Counted from the stretch's first letter, positions 8,307-18,000 are shown. The stretch is 64,000 nt of DNA from Acidobacteriota bacterium (GCA_016201275.1 JACQDB010000104.1:17207-81206), one strand, 5' to 3'. Notes: generated by a model from the sequence alone, not told the origin. Translations and numbers: made by a program.

Positions 8307-11300
8307 TTAATCACCCGGCTGTGGCAGGCGCTCGCCCCACCGGTCAAACGAATCTTCCAGCGCTTCCGTGTCCTCTGGCTCGCCTTTGCGTGCGGCTTTT
8401 TCCGCGAGAATCTTCTCGGCTATCGGCTTGCCAAACTTGTAGAACACCGCAGGGGTGACGATTTGATCCAGCGCTGTCGAAGTCAATATGCCGCCAAGAA
8501 CGACCACCGCCAGGGGCTGTAAAATTTCTTTACCCGGCTGTCCGGCGGCAAGCACCAGGGGGATGAGCGAAAGCCCCGCCGTGAGAGCCGTCATCAGCAC
8601 CGGCACTAACCTTTCGAGGGAACCGCGAATAATCATGTGTTCGGTGAACTCTTCGCCCTCTTCCTTGATGAGGTGGATATAATGCGACAGCATCATGATG
8701 CCGTTGCGCGAGGTGATGCCGACCAGCGAGATGAAGCCCACCAGCGTGGCTACCGAAAAAACGCCGCCGGTTATCAAGAGAGCGAAGATTGCGCCGATCA
8801 GCGCCAGCGGGATATTGATCATCACCTGCAAGGCGGCTCGCCAACTGGAAAGGGCTTTCAGTAACAGAAAGAAAATCGCGGCAAGGGAAAAGACCGAGAG
8901 CAGAGAGAGCGTTTTGGTGGCTTCCTTCTGCGACTCGAACTGGCCGCCATACTCAATGAAATAGCCTTCCGGTAAGGTGACCTGCGACTTTACGCGAGCT
9001 TGAATGTCTTTGACAACCGACCCCAAATCGCGGCCTGAAGTGTTGGCCAAAACGACAATACGGCGTCGGGTGTTCTCCCGCAAAACCTGATTGGGTCCCG
9101 GTTGATTGGTTATCGTTGCCACTGCCGATACCGGAATCTGCACCTTGGCAGGAGTGTCAACGGCTGCACCGCGCAGGGCATCCAGATTGCCGCGTGATTG
9201 ATCGTCATACCGCACCACTACGTCATATCGTCTTTGCCCTTCAACCGCTTCGGAAACCACTTTCCCGTTCAACGCCGTTTCCAAAGTCTCTACGACCTCG
9301 CCGGGTTTTAAGCCATAACGGGCGGCCTCTGTGCGATTGACATTAAAAGTTACTTGCGGAACCAGCACCTGTTTTTCTACCTGCACATCGGTCGCGCCCT
9401 CCACAGTAGAGACGACGTTGCGAATCTCTTCGGCTTTGCCGCGCAAGGTACTCAGGTCGTCGCCAAACAACTTGATGGCGATTTGCGCCCGAATCCCCGA
9501 TAGCAGATGGTCTATGCGGTGCGAGATGGGTTGCCCGATGTTGACGACGACGCCGGGGAGTACCGCAAGTTTTTCACGGATGTCAGTTAAAATCTCGTCG
9601 CGTGATCTTTTGGATTTCTTGAGGTCAACATCAATCTCTGAGTAATGGACGCCCTCTGCGTGTTCATCAAGTTCAGCGCGTCCGGTGCGCCGCCCTGTGG
9701 ACAACACCTCCGGCACTGTCAACAACATCTTCTCGGCCACCTGACCTAACTTGTTCGACTCAGCCAGCGAGGTGCCGGGTTGGGCAAGCAAATTAATCGT
9801 CAACGTCCCTTCGTTAAACGGCGGTAGAAACTCTGTGCCAACAAAGGGCAAAGTAGAAAGGGCGATCAGAAAGATGAGCGTTGCTCCGATAATCACTTTC
9901 CAAGGGTGACGCAAAGTTGAATGCAGAAGCTTTTCATCCCACCGCTTCAGAAATCGCACCAAGAAGCCTTCTTTGCCATGCGCCATAGATTTCATACTGG
10001 GCAACAGGTAAGAGGCCAGTACCGGAGTTACCGTGAGCGAGACCACCAAGCTGGCCAACAGGCTCACGATGTAGGCAATGCCGAGCGGAGCCAATAATCT
10101 CCCTTCAATACCGGAGAGAGAAAATAACGGGATAAATACCAGAGCGACAATGAAGGTGGCATAGACTATCGAAGAGCGTATCTCCAGCGAGGCTTCATAA
10201 ATCACCGTCAACGAGGGCTTGGGTTTGGCGAGTTGTTTGTTCTCGCGCAATCGCCGGAAGATATTTTCAATATCCACAATCGAATCGTCCACCAGTTCGC
10301 CGATGGCTACCGCCAACCCTCCCAATGTCATGGTGTTGATCGTCACTCCGAACCATTTGAAGATCAAAAAGGTGATGACGAAAGACAGCGGAATCGCCGT
10401 CAAGGTTATCGCCGTGGTGCGGAAATTTAGTAGAAAGAGAAACAGAACGATGACCACAAGAATAGCGCCATCGCGCAGAGCCTCTATGACATTCTCTATA
10501 GAAGACTCGATAAAATTCGCCTGTCTGAACAGCTCGGAATTGATCTCCACATCGCCAGGCACGGTTGCCTGCAACTCTTTCAAAGCGTCTTCAACCTTCC
10601 GGGTTAACTCTATGGTGTCGGCTCCCGGCTGTTTAGAGATCGCCATAATCACGGCTGGCTGCGCGTCTGTGCCGCCATCGCCGCGTTTGATTTTCGGGCC
10701 GAATTCCACCGCAGCGACATCGCCCAACTTGATCGGCGTGCCGTTCCGATAATCCACCACGGTATTCTTCAACTCATCGAGCGAATTGAAGCGGGCGAGA
10801 TTGCGGATCAAATATTCCTGCGACTGGGCATCCACAAAACCGCCGGTGGTGTTCCTGTTCGATTTCTGCAAGGCTTCGGCAACCTGCTCAATCGTGATGC
10901 CAAATTGCTTGAGTTTTTCCGGGGCGACCAGCGCTTGATACTGCTTCACACCGCCGCCGATATTGATGACCTGGGCGATGCCCGGAATCGTCAGCAGACG
11001 CGGACGCATCGTCCAATCGGCAAGGGTGCGTACATCAAGGGGGTTGGTTTCTCCGGTTTTAGAACGCACAGAGACCAACATGATTTCACCCATAATGGAC
11101 GAGATCGGCCCCATCACAGGAGTCACGCCTTCGGGCAGTTGCTGGCGCGCCAGATTCAATTTTTCGGCGACGAGTTGCCGGTCAATGTAAATGTCGGTTC
11201 CCCATTTGAACTCTATGTAAACGATGGACAGACCTATGCCGGATTGCGAGCGGACGCGCTCGACTCCGGGCGCACCGTTCATCAAGGTTTCGATGGGGAA

Positions 11301-11498
11301 GGTGACCAGCGTTTCCACTTCTTCGGGAGCCAGTCCTCCGGCTTCAGACATAATGGTTACGGTGGGGCGATTGAGGTCGGGAAATACGTCCACCGGCAGA
11401 TTGAGGACGACATAGACCCCATAAACCAGAATCAGACTGGTGATGGCAACGACCAGAAGCCGGTTATGTAAGGACCAATAGATAATTCGATTTAACAT
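8307..11498 (-). CDS. HME-RND heavy-metal efflux pump, CusA/CzcA family
   Basis: Inner-membrane proton-driven pump of 1063 residues, normal for the family, with twelve helices in two repeats and two large periplasmic porter domains. It begins with the typical MLNRIIYWSLHNR. The fourth-helix proton relay region reads VAIGELVDDSIVDIEN, close to the CusA/CzcA pattern. LPVDVFPDLNRPTV and the later GIRAQIAIKLFGDD are HME hallmarks. The metal is most likely Cu(I)/Ag(I) or a divalent ion; the surrounding copper-store genes favour copper (inference). Its partners are the adaptor gene upstream and the TolC-type gene at 14655-16166. Confidence 0.95.
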   Translation of the reverse strand: MLNRIIYWSLHNRLLVVAITSLILVYGVYVVLNLPVDVFPDLNRPTVTIMSEAGGLAPEEVETLVTFPIETLMNGAPGVERVRSQSGIGLSIVYIEFKWGTDIYIDRQLVAEKLNLARQQLPEGVTPVMGPISSIMGEIMLVSVRSKTGETNPLDVRTLADWTMRPRLLTIPGIAQVINIGGGVKQYQALVAPEKLKQFGITIEQVAEALQKSNRNTTGGFVDAQSQEYLIRNLARFNSLDELKNTVVDYRNGTPIKLGDVAAVEFGPKIKRGDGGTDAQPAVIMAISKQPGADTIELTRKVEDALKELQATVPGDVEINSELFRQANFIESSIENVIEALRDGAILVVIVLFLFLLNFRTTAITLTAIPLSFVITFLIFKWFGVTINTMTLGGLAVAIGELVDDSIVDIENIFRRLRENKQLAKPKPSLTVIYEASLEIRSSIVYATFIVALVFIPLFSLSGIEGRLLAPLGIAYIVSLLASLVVSLTVTPVLASYLLPSMKSMAHGKEGFLVRFLKRWDEKLLHSTLRHPWKVIIGATLIFLIALSTLPFVGTEFLPPFNEGTLTINLLAQPGTSLAESNKLGQVAEKMLLTVPEVLSTGRRTGRAELDEHAEGVHYSEIDVDLKKSKRSRDEILTDIREKLAVLPGVVVNIGQPISHRIDHLLSGIRAQIAIKLFGDDLSTLRGKAEEIRNVVSTVEGATDVQVEKQVLVPQVTFNVNRTEAARYGLKPGEVVETLETALNGKVVSEAVEGQRRYDVVVRYDDQSRGNLDALRGAAVDTPAKVQIPVSAVATITNQPGPNQVLRENTRRRIVVLANTSGRDLGSVVKDIQARVKSQVTLPEGYFIEYGGQFESQKEATKTLSLLSVFSLAAIFFLLLKALSSWRAALQVMINIPLALIGAIFALLITGGVFSVATLVGFISLVGITSRNGIMMLSHYIHLIKEEGEEFTEHMIIRGSLERLVPVLMTALTAGLSLIPLVLAAGQPGKEILQPLAVVVLGGILTSTALDQIVTPAVFYKFGKPIAEKILAEKAARKGEPEDTEALEDSFDRWGERLPQPGD

Positions 11499-11539
11499 AT
11501 TTTTCCAACGCCTTCAAAGATGCCGTTCCGCACCCATCC

Positions 11540-11713
11540 TCATCTGCGCTTGCCCATGTTTTTTGGCAGCGCCAGCCAAAGCCCAAAAAGGAATGCCGCC
11601 CCGGCCAGAATCGTCCACAGGTCGTGAGGTTCTTTGCCGCGCTTTGCGACGTGTAAAATAAAAGTTGTCAGACTGATTAAAACAATGATGATGCCAGCAA
11701 TCCGGTTGCCCAT
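11540..11713 (-). CDS. small membrane protein
   Basis: A 57-residue protein with two hydrophobic segments (IAGIIIVLISLTTFIL and LWTILAGAAFLFGLWLAL) separated by a charged turn. The start at 11713 is chosen for GAGGAGG just upstream; the frame runs further but without domain content. It ends 41 bp before the pump gene, so it is probably co-translated with it. It may be a pump-associated small subunit, by position only. Confidence 0.7.
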   Translation of the reverse strand: MGNRIAGIIIVLISLTTFILHVAKRGKEPHDLWTILAGAAFLFGLWLALPKNMGKRR

Positions 11714-11960
11714 CGCGGCCTCCTCTCGTTTTCCACTCCGGCGACGCCGAGGGATTATCCAATGCGCCAAAATAAACCCCGTGCGGTAAAGCTCAAGACC
11801 GCTAAGGATCGCAGATGAAATCATGTGGGCGCTTTGATGGCTGTCGGAAAAATGAATGAGGCATACCAGAAAAGGTAGCCGCCCTCTTCCTGTTGCCCAT
11901 ATATAGTGTTCGGCTCAGGAGTTTTCCGACCACCAGCAAAGAACCATAAAGTGCAACCTG

Positions 11961-11991
11961 GTAGGAGCGACCCTGCGGTGGTCGCCCCTAC
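11961..11991. repeat. hairpin in the adaptor to small-protein gap
   Basis: Twelve-bp arms (GTAGGAGCGACC at 11961-11972, complement at 11980-11991) with one mismatch and a 7-nt loop. It is the only notable structure in the 327-bp gap 11714-12040 and may mark the end of the upstream transcript. A similar GGCGCGACC hairpin occurs at 32775-32813. Confidence 0.5.
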
Positions 11992-12040
11992 AGCGCCTGG
12001 GAGAATCACTCAAGTTTTGCAGGGTATTGCATCTCCCCTC

Positions 12041-13864
12041 CTAACTGCTTCCGCCGGGAACCGTAGAGCGCAATTGATAGATGCCCTCAACAACCACGCG
12101 CTCTCCCGGTTTGAGCCCCGATTGAATTTCAACAGAGGTCTGTCCTTCTGAGCCGATTCGTATGACGCGCTTCTCAAAGCGTTCGCCGCCGTTATAAACA
12201 TAGACAACTTTTTTTCCCTGCTCGTCCACCACGGCGGTGCGCGGCACGCTTATCACTTCCCCGCCGCCGGTTGTGTCAATGGTGATTTCCGCAAACATCC
12301 CGTCACGCAAACTGCCTTTGGGGTTGGCGATTTCGTAAACTACCGGCACGGTGCGCTTCTCCGGGTCAACGCTTGCGCCCACCGTAATCAAACGGTTGGT
12401 AGTGTTTTCGCCTATCTGAAACACTTCGTCAGGAAATGCCGTCACCTTAAACGAAGCGCGTTTAGCGGAAGTGACCGTGGCCAAGTCTTTTTCAAAGACC
12501 TGCGCTTCGAGATAAACTCTGTCGAGATTCATGATGGTGAACAGTGATTTGCCCGCTTCGACTTGTTGCCCAGAGGTAAACGTAGTTTCCGAAATTACCC
12601 CGGAAACCGGGGCAAGCAGCGGAAAGGTTCGCACCGGATTGACGCGCTGTTCGCCAGCCTGAGTGATTTGCGCCTGCTGCTGGGCGGCGGTCAATTCCTG
12701 GTCGGCAAGGCGCAATTGCACTTCGGCGTCCTGCACACGTCGCAGTGGCACGGCTCCGGCATCGTAAAGTCTTTTGGCGCGATTCAATTCAACTAGCGCC
12801 GCGTTGCGTCGGGTGAGCGCCTGCTGCGCCTGCGCTTGAAGGGCGGCGGTTTTGGTTTTCAAATCAGTCTTGGTGGCCTCAAGACCAGCGGCTTCCGGCG
12901 CGGATAAAACCTGCTCGACAATAGCTAGGGTTTGCCCCTGCTTTACGTAAGCGCCGACAGTGAGATTGCCCACGGCGCGGGTTCTGCCGGAAACCGGTGG
13001 GACGACTTCAGCTTTGAATTGCGGACGCACTTTGACAACTCCGGTAACCGTCACGCCACTGACAATCGCCGAGCGCGTCACTTCCTGTGTACGTATGCCG
13101 AATAACAACTGTGACTCTTTCGCTATGGTGATCGCATTGGGGTCGGCGTTTGGCGTAGTCGCAGGCGCTGCCGCAAGCGCCCGTGGTTCGGTTGACGGCA
13201 TCAGGTAATGCACCGTTGCGACTGCGCCGATGAGAACGACCAGCGCAACGAAGGCAACGGGAAGGGTTCGCCTGATCGCTACGGCTTGACTGGTGGTCTT
13301 GGCAGCAGCGCGATACTTTGAACCCAGCAGGAGAAAGATTCCCGCCAATAGCAACAGGTCGAGTGCATAAGGCAGATAACGAACCGGCGCAGCGACAACC
13401 GCAACAGGGAAATCAGTGCTGATTCTGCGATTGTCGCTGGTGGTCACCTCCAGAAAAAGTTTGTAATCGCCCTTATTTTTGAAGGTGAAATGAATGCCGT
13501 AAGTGCCGCTTTCGGCCTCTTGATGCGCCGCTATAGAGGCGGATTCCGGGCTGCCGCCAGCGGTCTTGATTTGACCTATGACCTGAGCCTTTTCAACCGG
13601 AGCCTGCCCCCCGGCAAACCCGCCTTCGACCAATTCGACAAGGCGTATGTTGAACTGCACTTCTTCACCATATCGCGGGTCAGCCGGACTTTGCGCGAGG
13701 AAGAATTTGAACTGACCGTCCGACGTATTGACGCTGCGTTCGGCCTGTCGCATCGCGCCGTTGACGGTGGGCTTTTTCTCGTCCTCGTGAGTTTCGCCTC
13801 CGTGCGCGATAGCCGTAGAGAGCGAAAAGCACAGCAACAGCAGCAAGAGAAAGGTTCGTCTCAT
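12041..13864 (-). CDS. RND efflux adaptor (CusB/HlyD type) with N-terminal FixH-like fusion
   Basis: This 607-residue protein is about 200 residues longer than a usual membrane-fusion subunit. After a signal peptide and a HGGETHEDEKK metal-ligand stretch comes a FixH/YtkA-like beta domain (to about 165), two membrane helices (about 170-190 and 215-235), then the adaptor proper: RTQEVTRSAIVSGVTVTGVV, a lipoyl/barrel-sandwich half, a coiled-coil hairpin (about 315-400), the second half, and a C-terminal permuted domain. It bridges pump and outer-membrane channel. The N-terminal part resembles the whole of the 16163-16885 product. The ATG at 13864 leads straight into the signal peptide; an ATG at 13876 is possible. 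Confidence 0.9.
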   Translation of the reverse strand: MRRTFLLLLLLCFSLSTAIAHGGETHEDEKKPTVNGAMRQAERSVNTSDGQFKFFLAQSPADPRYGEEVQFNIRLVELVEGGFAGGQAPVEKAQVIGQIKTAGGSPESASIAAHQEAESGTYGIHFTFKNKGDYKLFLEVTTSDNRRISTDFPVAVVAAPVRYLPYALDLLLLAGIFLLLGSKYRAAAKTTSQAVAIRRTLPVAFVALVVLIGAVATVHYLMPSTEPRALAAAPATTPNADPNAITIAKESQLLFGIRTQEVTRSAIVSGVTVTGVVKVRPQFKAEVVPPVSGRTRAVGNLTVGAYVKQGQTLAIVEQVLSAPEAAGLEATKTDLKTKTAALQAQAQQALTRRNAALVELNRAKRLYDAGAVPLRRVQDAEVQLRLADQELTAAQQQAQITQAGEQRVNPVRTFPLLAPVSGVISETTFTSGQQVEAGKSLFTIMNLDRVYLEAQVFEKDLATVTSAKRASFKVTAFPDEVFQIGENTTNRLITVGASVDPEKRTVPVVYEIANPKGSLRDGMFAEITIDTTGGGEVISVPRTAVVDEQGKKVVYVYNGGERFEKRVIRIGSEGQTSVEIQSGLKPGERVVVEGIYQLRSTVPGGSS

Positions 13865-13936
13865 AATGAATTCCATTCCTGATTCCACAAAAGGTTGCGC
13901 GCGCCCTGTGATACGGAGGGCGCGCGGTTCTGCCGT

Positions 13937-14596
13937 CTAGTGGCCATGAGCTTTGCCGTACAAAGTCTGCATGGCCAAAATATCGCGCTTCAAAGCATGA
14001 GCCACAGCTTCGGCAGCCGCCTTATGGCTGCCGCTATATTTTAAGTCTTCGCCAACGTGAAATTTTTCATCGTGGTCTTTGCCGATAAACTGTGCTAAAA
14101 ACCCTGGCGCAACTACATCGCCGCTGCCTTTGACCGCCGCCACGCTTTTGATGGCGATGTCATTGCTATAAACGACGACCAATTGCACCGGCTCATCCGC
14201 GCCCTGTACTTCCACAACCGTTGCCGCGCCCAACTGCGCCCGTTTTCCGTCTTTCGTTCCATAGGCGACGTAGTTGTGAAAATCCGTATCTCCGAGTTTG
14301 GCTCCGGACTCTTTTTCGATAGTGGCAATCTGCCCGGCGGTCAGGTCTTTATGTAGTTCGGTGATGGATTGAGCATCAGGGAAAGCCGCTTTAACCGCTG
14401 GCGGCGTTTCTTCGCCTGCGGCTGCGCTCTTTTCATCAGAGTGCGTAGCGGGGCTACCAGTGTTGGTGTTCTTCGCCTTGTCGGTCTTCGGAGCCGTGTT
14501 GGCGTTCGCCATTTTGTCAGTTCCCTGACTGGAGCAGGCGGCTCCAAAAGCCGCTACCATCAATACTCCAACCAGCACAAATCGTTTCCATTTCAT
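13937..14596 (-). CDS. secreted lipoprotein, FMN-binding-like, in efflux operon
   Basis: Lipoprotein of 219 residues: lipobox AAC at about residue 21, then a 55-residue Ala/Thr/Asn/Lys linker, then a compact domain (AVKAAFPDAQSITELHKDL ... YVAYGTKDGKRAQLGAATVVEVQG) that resembles the FMN_bind-type fold of electron-transfer lipoproteins. No covalent-flavin S/T motif is clear, so this is tentative. Its last third contains several His (KDHDEKFH, GKAHGH) that could bind metal. The start has GAGGAG upstream. It lies between the TolC-type and adaptor genes with gaps of 58 and 72 bp, so it is likely part of the operon. Confidence 0.68.
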   Translation of the reverse strand: MKWKRFVLVGVLMVAAFGAACSSQGTDKMANANTAPKTDKAKNTNTGSPATHSDEKSAAAGEETPPAVKAAFPDAQSITELHKDLTAGQIATIEKESGAKLGDTDFHNYVAYGTKDGKRAQLGAATVVEVQGADEPVQLVVVYSNDIAIKSVAAVKGSGDVVAPGFLAQFIGKDHDEKFHVGEDLKYSGSHKAAAEAVAHALKRDILAMQTLYGKAHGH

Positions 14597-14654
14597 TGCA
14601 ATTTTCTCCTCTCGGTGTTCAGGTTTACTTGAAGTCAAAGGCTGTACTAAATCT

Positions 14655-16166
14655 CTATTTGCTAATGCGAGTTCCCAAAGCTCTCTCCAATTCAACCGTG
14701 GAGAGGTAATACTCTTTGAGGGCGTCAATATACTGTTGTTTGGTCTCGATCAAGCGACGCTGCTCGGCAATCACATCGAGAATGTCCTTATCGCCAAGAT
14801 CATAGGCGGTGCGAATCATCTGCAAGTTTTCCTGAGAGCGCGGCACTATATCGGTTTCGTAAAGCTGTATGGCTTCCTTTGCCGTTTGCAAGCGGTTGAA
14901 CGCGACGGTGACATCGCGTTTAATCACCTGCTCCAAAAATTCCCTGCGATAACGGGTTTGAGCGCGAGTGGCAACGGCTTCGGCAATAGCCCCTTGATTG
15001 CGATTGAAAAACGGCAACGGCACAGAGACGCCAAACGCTGCCTTGCGGTCAACATCAACTAAACGACCGCCAGAGGATAGCCCAAAGATGCTCTTGTCCT
15101 GCGTGAAGCGACCAAAAATATTGATGTTGGGAACGGCCTCGGCCTCGGCCAGCCTGAGGCGTGCGTCGGCGGCGGTTTCGCCGATGCGCGCCGCTTGCAA
15201 GTCGGTACGACTTTGCATAGCTGCTAGCTGTAATCCTTCAAGGGTCAAGCCCTCCATGACCTTGAGCGGATTCAGCGCGCCTTGAAGCCGCACGTTTTCT
15301 TCGCTGCCCAGTCCCGCCAGCGTTCGCAGTTGCGAGAGCGCCGTTCTCACGCGATTTTCCGACTGTAATAATTGCGCCCGCAGACGACCGACTTCGACGC
15401 GTATGAGATTCACATCCAAGCGTGCTGCGTCACCCTCTGTGAAGCGAAGTTGGATGAATCGCAAGGTCTCTTCATTGAAGGCGATTAACTGCTCGGTGAT
15501 GCGGAGATTTTCAGTCGCGGCCAGCGCTTCGGCAAACTGCGAGCGAATCTCAGCGGCAAGCTGCTGTTCTTGAAAGGCCAGTTCTTTTTCAGCCTGTTCC
15601 AACTCAAGCTGAGAAACCCGCAAGCGTTTGCGACGTTTTCCGGCAAGCTCAAGCGGCTGTATGTAAGCAGCGCTGATGCCATATTCGCCTTGGCCAGACC
15701 CGACGATCTTGTCAGTGACATACTCGGTGTCAAGCGTAGGGTTGGGGCGTAAACCGGATTGCACCAGCCGTCCATTGATGATCGCCAGATTCTGTCGGGC
15801 GGCAAGCAGATTGCGATTGCGACTGGCGGCCAGATTAAAGAGCGCTTCATAGGTGACGCCATTGGTCTGATCCACATAGCGATCATAAATAGGAGTTTGG
15901 GGAGCCGTGGGCAAAGGGAGTATAGGTTTGCTCTGCTGTTGCCGTGTGCTGCGTCCGATGATTCCAGAGCCGCCCCGCTCTTCTTCGCCAACGACTGCTG
16001 TGGAACCGTCTGTCGGTTTTTGCAAGTCACCCTTTGATTGTGGCACTCGGATTTTTTCTTGATCCGGCGATTGAGCCAACGCCACCATTTGCCCCCCCAT
16101 CGTCAGCAAGAGAAATAAAGTAAAATAGGTTTTCCAACTCCGCTTCTTTCCGCCGTATCCGTTCAT
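14655..16166 (-). CDS. TolC-family outer-membrane efflux channel (CusC/CzcC-like)
   Basis: Outer-membrane factor of 503 residues. A signal peptide ends near VALAQ, a Pro/Ser-rich linker of about 60 residues follows, then two OEP repeats begin at LFNLAASRNRNLLAARQNLA (about 110) and LQLAAMQSRTDLQAARIG (about 315). Long helical stretches between them form the periplasmic tunnel. NPTLDTEYV and FGVSVPLPFFNRNQGAIAEA are characteristic strands of metal-type OMFs. Its ATG overlaps the stop of the FixH-like gene by 4 bp, implying translational coupling. It completes the tripartite pump. Confidence 0.93.
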   Translation of the reverse strand: MNGYGGKKRSWKTYFTLFLLLTMGGQMVALAQSPDQEKIRVPQSKGDLQKPTDGSTAVVGEEERGGSGIIGRSTRQQQSKPILPLPTAPQTPIYDRYVDQTNGVTYEALFNLAASRNRNLLAARQNLAIINGRLVQSGLRPNPTLDTEYVTDKIVGSGQGEYGISAAYIQPLELAGKRRKRLRVSQLELEQAEKELAFQEQQLAAEIRSQFAEALAATENLRITEQLIAFNEETLRFIQLRFTEGDAARLDVNLIRVEVGRLRAQLLQSENRVRTALSQLRTLAGLGSEENVRLQGALNPLKVMEGLTLEGLQLAAMQSRTDLQAARIGETAADARLRLAEAEAVPNINIFGRFTQDKSIFGLSSGGRLVDVDRKAAFGVSVPLPFFNRNQGAIAEAVATRAQTRYRREFLEQVIKRDVTVAFNRLQTAKEAIQLYETDIVPRSQENLQMIRTAYDLGDKDILDVIAEQRRLIETKQQYIDALKEYYLSTVELERALGTRISK

Positions 16167-16885
16167 GCATTATGCTCCGATTCGCCGGCATAGGTTGGCG
16201 CAGGTTCGGTCTCTGTTACCGGGGCAATACGCGGTCTCAGAAAGAGAAAATAAGCCAGCGCCGCCAGCAGCGGCAGAGCGATTAAGGCGAGAAGCAGCCA
16301 GGGAATCCCGGCAAGAAAACCGCCGGAGCCATTGGCAATCGCCATCGGTGAAACCACGATTCCAGTAACCGTCACCGCCTGCGCGACACTTTTTCCAGAG
16401 AGCTGGAAAGCAATGTTGAATTGCCCCGCTTCCGGTAAGACCACAGGGGCTTGATAGATTCCCGGCGTATCCGTGGCTTGAGCTATGGCTTCCAGAGCAT
16501 TGGTATCGGCATGAACTGTTCCCAACTCGAATGTACGTGCGGCGTCCAGAGTATTGGCAGGCTGCCAAGTCATGGCTATGTGCAAGCCTTCGACCGGCGC
16601 ATTGGTTTTCAGGTCGGTTAAAAAAATACGAAAGACCGTCTCTTCTGCCGGTTTCGGATTGGGATATTTTACCAGCACTTCATAAGCATCGGTTTTGGCC
16701 AGCCTGACATTCATCTGCCCGACGGGTGCTGCGATTGGTTTTTGGTCACCATGATCTTCGCCACCGTGTGCGAAAATTATTGGTGTCTGAATCACAGACA
16801 GAAACAACGTCAGCAGCCAAACCAGACCGCTACGCCTCAACTTATTGCCTCCACGATTTTTCATCGCTAAAAAAATTTTCTGCAT
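16163..16885 (-). CDS. exported FixH-like membrane protein, first gene of the efflux operon
   Basis: A 240-residue protein with a signal peptide, HGGEDHGDQK just after cleavage, an Ig-like domain with TVFRIFLTDLKTNAPVEGLHIAMTWQ, and a C-terminal helix (about 200-222) ending in RPR. The domain is like that of FixH/YtkA proteins and like the N-terminal part of the adaptor encoded at 12041-13864. The His-rich start suggests periplasmic metal contact. The ATG at 16885 is chosen because the signal peptide starts there; the longer frame has no features and the ribosome site is weak. It appears to lead the leftward operon, divergent from the YHS gene. Confidence 0.76.
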   Translation of the reverse strand: MQKIFLAMKNRGGNKLRRSGLVWLLTLFLSVIQTPIIFAHGGEDHGDQKPIAAPVGQMNVRLAKTDAYEVLVKYPNPKPAEETVFRIFLTDLKTNAPVEGLHIAMTWQPANTLDAARTFELGTVHADTNALEAIAQATDTPGIYQAPVVLPEAGQFNIAFQLSGKSVAQAVTVTGIVVSPMAIANGSGGFLAGIPWLLLALIALPLLAALAYFLFLRPRIAPVTETEPAPTYAGESEHNA

Positions 16886-17196
16886 TTTTATTTCTCGCTT
16901 TACCCCTTCACATCGTTCGACGGGTAGTCTGGCATAGTGCAATTGATGTTCCTGAAAAGGTCGTCGCAAGCCGCCAGAAAAACTCAAAAAAGGCGAGGGT
17001 TTTCCGACTGATCTTTTGGCAGATGCTGGAAATCCAACAATCGAGTTTGATATGCAACAGATAATTTTATGCAGCCAGGGTTCAGCAACGGCAACCTCTC
17101 TCCGGCAAGGATTAGCCAACCCGCAAACCAGTCATTTCCTGGCACGCATATTGTTTTGAATAAATTTTCAACAGGAAGACGCGCCGTTTTCAACAA

Positions 17197-17238
17197 GCTG
17201 TATTCATTCAACTCGGTTGTATATGAGTTGAATACAGC
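17197..17238. promoter_or_regulatory. palindromic operator-like element between divergent operons
   Basis: Fourteen-bp arms pair (GAGTTGAATACAGC at 17225-17238 with its complement at 17197-17214) except for a 4-nt CATT insertion in the left arm; the spacer is 10 bp. It sits 36 bp upstream of the YHS gene in the 388-bp region between the two divergent metal operons. A metal-responsive ArsR-, CopY- or MerR-type regulator is possible, but none is encoded nearby. A hairpin leader is an alternative. Confidence 0.45.
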
Positions 17239-17273
17239 GAGTGAGCAGACCCTGCCAGGAAAGGAGGAAAAGA

Positions 17274-17423
17274 ATGTCCAGTCATCAAGACCCGATTTGC
17301 GGTATGCAGGTTGACGAGCAGAATGCCGCAGGAAAATCAGAGTATCAGGGGCAGATTTACTATTTTTGCTCTCCGGCCTGCAAAAATAAATTTGACCAAG
17401 ACCCTGAACAATTTGCCGGTTAG
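17274..17423 (+). CDS. YHS-domain small protein
   Basis: A 49-residue peptide consisting of one YHS domain: DPICGM, then YYFCSPACKNKF. YHS modules occur with heavy-metal ATPases and are thought to bind metal through Cys. Here it stands alone with no ATPase next to it. The ATG at 17274 has AGGAGG in ideal position, so the longer frame from 17241 is rejected. It is the first gene of the rightward metal cluster. Confidence 0.85.
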   Translation: MSSHQDPICGMQVDEQNAAGKSEYQGQIYYFCSPACKNKFDQDPEQFAG

Positions 17424-17594
17424 CGTGGGTGTCGTTGATAGGTTAGACCGAGGCTACCGGCTTTTTTCCACCGAGACAATGGAGAAGGATCATCACGGGT
17501 ACGCAGGGAAAGGAGAACGAGTTGCCGCGTTGGCGACACCTTCAAATTTCCTGCTTGTACCTAAACCGTTAACCCCTATGAAAGGAGAATCAAG

Positions 17595-17957
17595 ATGTCG
17601 AGTCAAGCCATAAATCAGAAGGATACTGAGATGCAGAACTGTATTCAAGCCTGCCTGGAGTGCCATCGCATCTGCGTGGAAACGCTGGTGCATAGTTTAC
17701 AAACGGGCGGCAGACAGGCAGAGGCCAGACACTTACGCCTACTTTTAGATTGCGCCGAGATTTGCCAGACCAGTGCCAACTTTATGCTGCGTGGCTCTGA
17801 ATTGCATAGGCGCATTTGTGCGGTGTGCGCGGAAGTGTGCGAGTGGTGCGCGCAAAGCTGCGATCAGTTTGGCGAGGATGACATGATGCGAGCGTGTGCA
17901 GAAACCTGTCGTCATTGCGCGCAGTCCTGTCGCACTATGGCAGCACAAGCCGCCTAG
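17595..17957 (+). CDS. four-helix bundle copper-binding protein (Csp-like, Cys-rich)
   Basis: A 120-residue protein with about sixteen Cys in regular helical spacing (CIQACLECHRIC, CAVCAEVCEWCAQSC, CAETCRHCAQSC), the pattern of the copper storage protein (Csp/DUF326) family, whose bundle core is lined by Cys that bind many Cu(I). There is no signal peptide, so it is probably cytosolic like Csp3. GGAG precedes the ATG. It strongly supports copper as a substrate of the neighbouring efflux system. The longest gap to the next gene holds repeats. Confidence 0.92.
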   Translation: MSSQAINQKDTEMQNCIQACLECHRICVETLVHSLQTGGRQAEARHLRLLLDCAEICQTSANFMLRGSELHRRICAVCAEVCEWCAQSCDQFGEDDMMRACAETCRHCAQSCRTMAAQAA

Positions 17958-18000
17958 CACTCTTGAGGCAAGCGACATTTCAGCAGACGCTTCCCACTTG

